Assembly: GCF_049309525.1 (NCBI RefSeq)
Contig: NC_133371.1
Location: forward strand, 46,567,954-46,631,953
Source of the DNA: Garra rufa
Lineage: Eukaryota > Chordata > Actinopteri > Cypriniformes > Cyprinidae
Direction: 5' to 3'
DNA: 64,000 bases
How positions within the stretch are numbered: position 1 is the stretch's first letter; the number at the start of each line of letters is the position of its first letter. A model generated the notes under the pieces. That model was not told the DNA's origin and did no database searches. It worked only from the letters and a program-made list of their open reading frames with translations. Below are positions 59,579 through 64,000 of this stretch, piece by piece. A program made the position numbers and the translations under genes.

Positions 59579-59761
59579 GAAACAAAACTTTTGTCTCAAA
59601 GCAGCGATGAGTCTGACTCTGATGAGTATGATTGCGACTGGCCTACTCCAGAGGACAATCCCTTTGAATGCTGCAAAACAAGGCTACATTTTGAGCATAG
59701 CGATTTACATGTGTTAAACATCATTTTCTCAACGATAGACATGTTGTTTAAGTTGAGTTGA
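59579..59761 (+). CDS. Acidic hypothetical ORF / possible terminal exon, right copy (start in gap)
   Basis: Same frame as 57793-57990, with its first codons lost in the N gap. It is followed by AATAAA at 59919-59924. It is probably the same locus as the left copy. Confidence 0.3.
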   Translation, partial: ETKLLSQSSDESDSDEYDCDWPTPEDNPFECCKTRLHFEHSDLHVLNIIFSTIDMLFKLS

Positions 59762-60849
59762 ATTTAAGCATTGCTGATGATGAGTGTTAAATCGATTGGG
59801 ATATGCATTAATATGTATTGGATGTATAGTAGCGTGAAAATCTCTGTTCTCTGTTTGCACAACAATATTGTAAAGTACTGAGTCCTTTCCTGTTCCTTGC
59901 TGTATGTTTACTTGTTTTAATAAACAAGGGGGGCATGACCAATGTTTATGACTTCTGGCCACAACCCTCTTACACCAAACGGGGCGGATCCTACAGTTAA
60001 AAACCAACAACGGCGGTCCTCATCAACTCTTCAGTAATCGTGAATTGACCTGTCGCTTTGAGCATAACCAGGTTTAAAAGTGCGGATGACGGCCCTACTG
60101 CGACATCTACATGGACCAATAGAACCTGCTTCAGCAACCAAGTTTGACTGAACCACAGCTCTGCTGCAATTTTTTCTACTATTAATGCTTCGGGGGTTCT
60201 GACCCATAAAGCAAAAATTTTAAGTGTTAATGCACAAGGCCTGGACTGTCGTGAATGAAACAGTTAATCCGGATTCTAGGAAACGGCGACGTCTTGGAGA
60301 AAACTGAATTCTGAAAAGACCGTCTGAGACTACACAAAACCTGATGGAGCACAACTGTAGTTCCGGCGCTGCTGCAGATGATCAATCGGAGTGCAGCTGT
60401 GCCGCAGGAAAAATGTGCGGTGTAAAAGTTGTCATAGACTCTATGTTTAAACCGTATTACAGAGGACAAATGATCAAACTGATGAACACGGTCATCGACG
60501 ATGAGTGTGATCCGAATCATGATTCTACTGGGGATAGTAAACGTATAACAAACCTCAAGAACGAAATGAAAATTGTAAGAAGCCTGAAAAATGAAGCAGG
60601 GCCCGATGTGACAGACATCTGTGTTAACCTCTGTATTAACAGCAAAGAGACAATCAGCGTAACCGCCAGAGAAATTCTGGGTATGATGACTGCGCGTAAA
60701 GATGAGATTGGAATTGATGAAGTTCTCTATCTGTTTACGTGTATAACAGAATTATGTGTTTCACTGGTTTCAAAACATTATGAATCCATGAAATGTGAAA
60801 TCGTTGATTCTTTTGTCGATTTTATACTTGGCAAAAACATATTGGCCTT
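59579..60849 (+). repeat. Direct copy 2 of loop sequence (1,271 bp)
   Basis: The counterpart of 57808-59078. After its end (60850) the sequence runs on into the rest of the loop gene and then the right inverted arm, so this contig alone links loop to arm. Confidence 0.93.
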
Positions 60850-60886
60850 CAGAGACTTTCTTTTGTGGCTAGACCATTGTTTGTAA
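60344..60886 (+). CDS. Intact 180-aa loop gene; possible divergent Bcl-2-fold protein
   Basis: A single-exon frame of 180 codons. The ATG is the first Met after an in-frame stop at 60305-60307. The stop is followed by AATAAA at 60952-60957, so this looks like a complete small transcription unit. The protein has a Cys-rich N-terminus (residues 1-25), a likely helix at 26-52, a charged linker (53-75), a segment LKNEAGPDVTD (81-91) that recalls a BH3 motif but with altered spacing, helices at about 105-118 and a strongly hydrophobic helix IDEVLYLFTCITELCVSLVS (124-143), then two more helices to the end. This order and the central hydrophobic helix recall Bcl-2/Mcl-1-type apoptosis regulators. 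However, the NWGR signature of BH1 and the tryptophan-glycine signature of BH2 are absent, and there is no C-terminal membrane anchor. I do not recognise the gene; the Bcl-2 idea is a hypothesis. Alternative: an unrelated all-helical protein of a mobile element. Confidence 0.7.
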   Translation: MEHNCSSGAAADDQSECSCAAGKMCGVKVVIDSMFKPYYRGQMIKLMNTVIDDECDPNHDSTGDSKRITNLKNEMKIVRSLKNEAGPDVTDICVNLCINSKETISVTAREILGMMTARKDEIGIDEVLYLFTCITELCVSLVSKHYESMKCEIVDSFVDFILGKNILAFRDFLLWLDHCL

Positions 60887-60951
60887 GGGCAATTGTATCA
60901 TTTTCTTGACTACTTCAATGTATGAATGTAAATTCAACAATATATTGCTGA

Positions 60952-60957
60952 AATAAA
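60952..60957 (+). terminator. Polyadenylation signal of the loop gene
   Basis: Canonical AATAAA 66 bases after the stop codon, inside the unique part of the loop and before the right arm. It supports transcription towards the right arm, convergent with the ORF at 61021-61266. Confidence 0.6.
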
Positions 60958-61020
60958 AGGTTGAATCACTCTTTATCCTTTTCTCCGAGTACAATTTTTG
61001 GATTTCAAAAGGTGTTGCAT

Positions 61021-61266
61021 TTATTTTAATTTTTTTAGCAACATAAGGTAATTTTGGTCGTGAGGCATTTTGTTCCAACAGGATGAAATGGATATGTGGT
61101 ATGGTGACTTTGTTGCACGGTACCACATACCAGGTGTTGATTCATTAAACTGGCTGAAGTACCAGGTTTTGTCACCAAAATTAAATTCTCTCCAAAGTTG
61201 ATTGTAGAAATAGGCCCAGTCTATGACCGTCAAAAGCAGATAGTCACTTTTGGATGCATTTTCTTT
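61021..61266 (-). CDS. Hypothetical 81-codon ORF at inner end of right arm
   Basis: Mirror of 57531-57776, identical but for one Gly-to-Glu change. It points towards the loop gene, so its 3' end and that of the loop gene converge within about 130 bp. Product unknown. Confidence 0.35.
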   Translation of the reverse strand, partial: KENASKSDYLLLTVIDWAYFYNQLWREFNFGDKTWYFSQFNESTPGMWYRATKSPYHISISSCWNKMPHDQNYLMLLKKLK

Positions 61267-61815
61267 TTAAGATTCCAAAACATAGGGAGTTTTACAGTCT
61301 GCAACTCTTTGTCAAACACATATCTTCCAACACAATCATCAGACACTGGGAATCTTGTTTCACGAAATCTTCCTCTTCACTGAGAATCTTTGTCAGACCA
61401 TGTATTTCTATTTGTACGCTTATTCATTTCAAAGTTTTGATGAACACTGTCACATCATTTGTTTTAGCGACATTCGATGGTATATTTTATTAAAAGCTGA
61501 CGTGGTGAGGTGTTTGAGTAATGCTATCATCTGTTACTGCCACATTTAGGTTTTCACCGCTTACATACATCTGCCCTAAACCTTTAACACTACCGTAATT
61601 ATTTAAAAATACAAATACATTTCATGCCAGACACTTTTGAAACTGACAAAAAGCTAATATTTAAGCTAAACAAACAAACAATGAAGGATCTGTGCATGAA
61701 ACTTCGGACACAGACATCATTAACTTAAAGGAATAAAAGACTATACGCGTTCACACAGTTAACTTTATTTAAATGTTTCACTTATATAAAATGACCCTGA
61801 GTTGTTAGTACAGAA

Positions 61816-62001
61816 GTGTGTGGTGGCATCGATTCTTTGAACCGGCTCATTGATCCGAACTGTCCAAAGGGGTCATTTTGCAGAAACGAATTAGACTTAG
61901 ACTTTGCATTACTAACACAGATCACAAAAAGAGGGTTTATAACAACACTGGATGAGCGTATACTTCACAAAAAGTGTGGAAATATGAGTCATTTTAAATA
62001 A
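61816..62001 (+). CDS. Short hypothetical ORF in right arm
   Basis: Mirror of 56796-56981, the same 61 codons with a GTG first codon. Its conservation here only reflects the identity of the arms and is not evidence for coding. Confidence 0.25.
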   Translation: MCGGIDSLNRLIDPNCPKGSFCRNELDLDFALLTQITKRGFITTLDERILHKKCGNMSHFK

Positions 62002-62096
62002 GGTATCTGATTGTGTCTATAATCAGAAGTCCAACGGTTTAGAGCGGTGTCATGTATGAGTATGGGAAATGGATCCCCATGTTTGAAGTCTGAGGT

Positions 62097-62115
62097 GTAT
62101 GCTGGGTATTGTAGT
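62097..62115 (-). promoter_or_regulatory. SBS-like (ZNF143/THAP11-type) motif in right arm
   Basis: Mirror copy of the motif at 56682-56700 (reads GTATGCTGGGTATTGTAGT on the + strand). Confidence 0.4.
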
Positions 62116-64000
62116 TCCCTGACCTGAAAATCTACAGCGTTTGAATGAGGTATTAGTTACACGTGTTCAGTTTAACAGCTTTGTAAAAATAAAAAATCAG
62201 TAAACAAAAAAGAATTGTTGAAACATTTAGACTAAACAAATATATTCAAGAGTAATACAACATGCATATATTAAAACAGACTTGATGTGTATGTTGTAAT
62301 GGAGCAACCGTTGTTGTGCTATCTTGTGAAACAGCATTAGGTTTTAGTTGTGTGCTCTTGAAATCAAATAATTGTCTTTATCTTAAGAAAAAGTGAATAA
62401 GGTCCTGGTGTCTGAATATCCAAACAGTCTTCGTCATGATATTATGAACCCGCCATCGCCCCGTTCTGTAGCGTGTGTGTTGTGTTAGACATGATGCAAA
62501 GGGGTATGTTTGTTGAGTTCTAGGCCTACCTGTGTGACCAGTTAATTTTTCGGATTGTTAGCTCATGCCTAAATTTTAAAGTTTCATCATAAAACTAGGT
62601 AAGCAGGAACTTGTAATAACAGGTTTAACATTTTATAAGTTGGTCAATCACTCATTCATAGCTTTATCTTACTGCAATGTTTTCTGCAATGGTTGTACTT
62701 GTTGTTAGGATGCTTCAAATTCAGTCAGGTTGGTTTTATGAGCATAGCCTTGTTTGTCAAACTAGTGTTAAGTGATACTGATCACATTTTTAACGTTTAA
62801 TGTATTTGTAACTTAATTACAACATACTGGGAAAAATTAAATTACAGTTACTTATGAAAATGTTAACGATTACAAAGATTGATATCGCGCATAAATTGCA
62901 TTGACTGTTTGACTGTATTGCACTTATTTGTCACTGCTTTATTTCCTTTTTGGGTTGATGTATATTTATTTTATAAGTTTAACTGTTTTTCCAGCCTGTT
63001 GTTAGATGCCAATGTTTCCTGTCATAGCTGTGTATAGATTTGATTTCAAAACAGTATGATAGCTATTAAACTATCTTGTTATGGTTTTAAATGTGTATTT
63101 AAAGCTCAGAACAATCTCAAAGTAAGTCTGATTTAGTGGTGGATGTGCTATAAAACTAAATTATTATAATCGCGATTCAAGTGAAAATCCTTGAGACCTG
63201 TTAACCCTGCCTGGTTTCAAAACATTAACAGTTGAAGACATTACATACTTAGAAAAGTAACAAAAAGCAATCAAATGTAATCAGTTACATTACTTTTTTA
63301 AGAGTAATTGAAATAGTTATAAATACTTATTAGATTTAAAATAGGGTAACTTGTAATCTATAACCTACTACATTTCCAAAGTAAACTTCCTAACACTGGG
63401 TGTAAAATATTTCCATCAGGGTCTCGGGCCTCGGAAATGATAAAACAAACTTAAGGATGTTGTTGGTTGTTTGTGGGTGTCTGTGAAAGGTGTGTACATG
63501 CGTGAGAGAGTTTGAAAGAAACATGTTTCAGGTAAAAGTTGTGATTTTACTGCAAACTATAAGCCTTATAACTATAGAAACTTAACACATCTGTATCAGT
63601 AAGATATTAATGTCATCACAAACCATAAGACACATCAGCCTGGGGTGTTACAAGATGGACTTATCGAATATTTGATTATTTCTTCTATAAATCATTTGTC
63701 CAAATCTTTATTAAATAAAACTATAAAGACAGTTATTTGCATTTACAAAAAATAAAACACCATAGTGTAAAAATAAATAATAATAATACCATTTTTAAAG
63801 AAAGAAAGAAAAGTCTGTATAATTCTGTGAGACATTTTTAGCACCTTGTTTAAGACATACTTTTGTTGCAAAACAAACTTATGACAACTAAATCTCAGTC
63901 TAATTCAGGTCTAATTCATAAAGAAAAATCTCAAAACAAAAGTTACATCATTGTTTAATCATACTGCTTCCCATAATCATGTGGTGCTAAACGTTTTTAT

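Larger units (their letters stand above)
61020..64000 (-). repeat. Long inverted repeat, right arm (at least 2,981 bp, runs off window)
   Basis: Reverse complement of 54797-57777 with one substitution noted. It is truncated by the window end, so its outer limit and any target duplication are not visible. Confidence 0.95.

Noticed and set aside
59007..59761. Long open frames (up to 345 codons) running through 59079-59578
   Set aside because: They exist only because the 500 N read as open. The real gene ends as in the intact copy at 60886.
58456..60520. 97-codon and 93-codon - strand frames opposite the loop gene and opposite 57958-58239 / 59729-60010
   Set aside because: They lie antisense to a better-supported gene or to its upstream sequence and show no domain. 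Their duplication only reflects the contig overlap.

Overview
The window is nuclear DNA of a ray-finned fish, most likely a cyprinid. It is AT-rich, intron-dominated and full of microsatellites, minisatellites, hairpin MITEs and decayed Tc1/mariner elements of the kind common in cyprinid genomes. The only confidently recognised host gene is an HCN (hyperpolarisation-activated, cyclic-nucleotide-gated) channel on the + strand, best matched to hcn4. Three consecutive internal exons are present: 11080-11503 (S1-S4), 28858-29019 (S4-S5 linker, S5 and turret) and 39029-39247 (pore, S6 and start of C-linker). They are separated by introns of about 17.4 kb and 10.0 kb. The first exon and the cyclic-nucleotide-binding exons are not in the window.

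Layout. 1-11 kb: upstream intron with a hAT-type MITE (519-1269), a piggyBac-like foldback element with TTAA target duplications (4251-6105), a palindromic Tc1-like MITE (6733-7772) and two hairpin MITEs (9.0-10.3 kb). 11-29 kb: exon, then trinucleotide-rich DNA, a GATA tract, a 2.1-kb GCTAGC minisatellite, dispersed repeats, and two AT-rich satellite arrays in opposite orientation. 29-39 kb: exon, three head-to-tail copies of a roughly 0.7-1.5 kb dispersed repeat, a hAT-type MITE with a perfect 8-bp target duplication, a Tc1-like element nested in a hairpin MITE, and a second, internally deleted Tc1/mariner element. 39-54 kb: exon, a 3.9-kb minisatellite with a higher-order duplication, then more MITEs and tandem arrays.

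54.8-64 kb is different in character. Two arms of at least 2,981 bp (54797-57777 and 61020-64000) are inverted copies of each other. I saw one substitution between them and no net length change. The right arm runs off the window. Between the arms lies a loop with a 180-codon intact gene (60344-60886) that has its own polyadenylation signal. The loop is interrupted by a 500-N gap, and the 1,271 bp on each side of the gap are the same sequence, so the gap is probably an unmerged contig overlap. The 180-aa protein is not one I recognise by name. Its helix pattern and a BH3-like segment suggest, weakly, a divergent Bcl-2 fold. A gene in a loop between long, near-identical inverted arms could be a captured cellular gene in a large mobile or virus-derived element, but no hallmark viral or transposase gene is visible here.

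The HCN exons form one gene, a voltage-sensing cation channel subunit of the plasma membrane. The remaining features are mostly mobile or repetitive and do not form a pathway with it.
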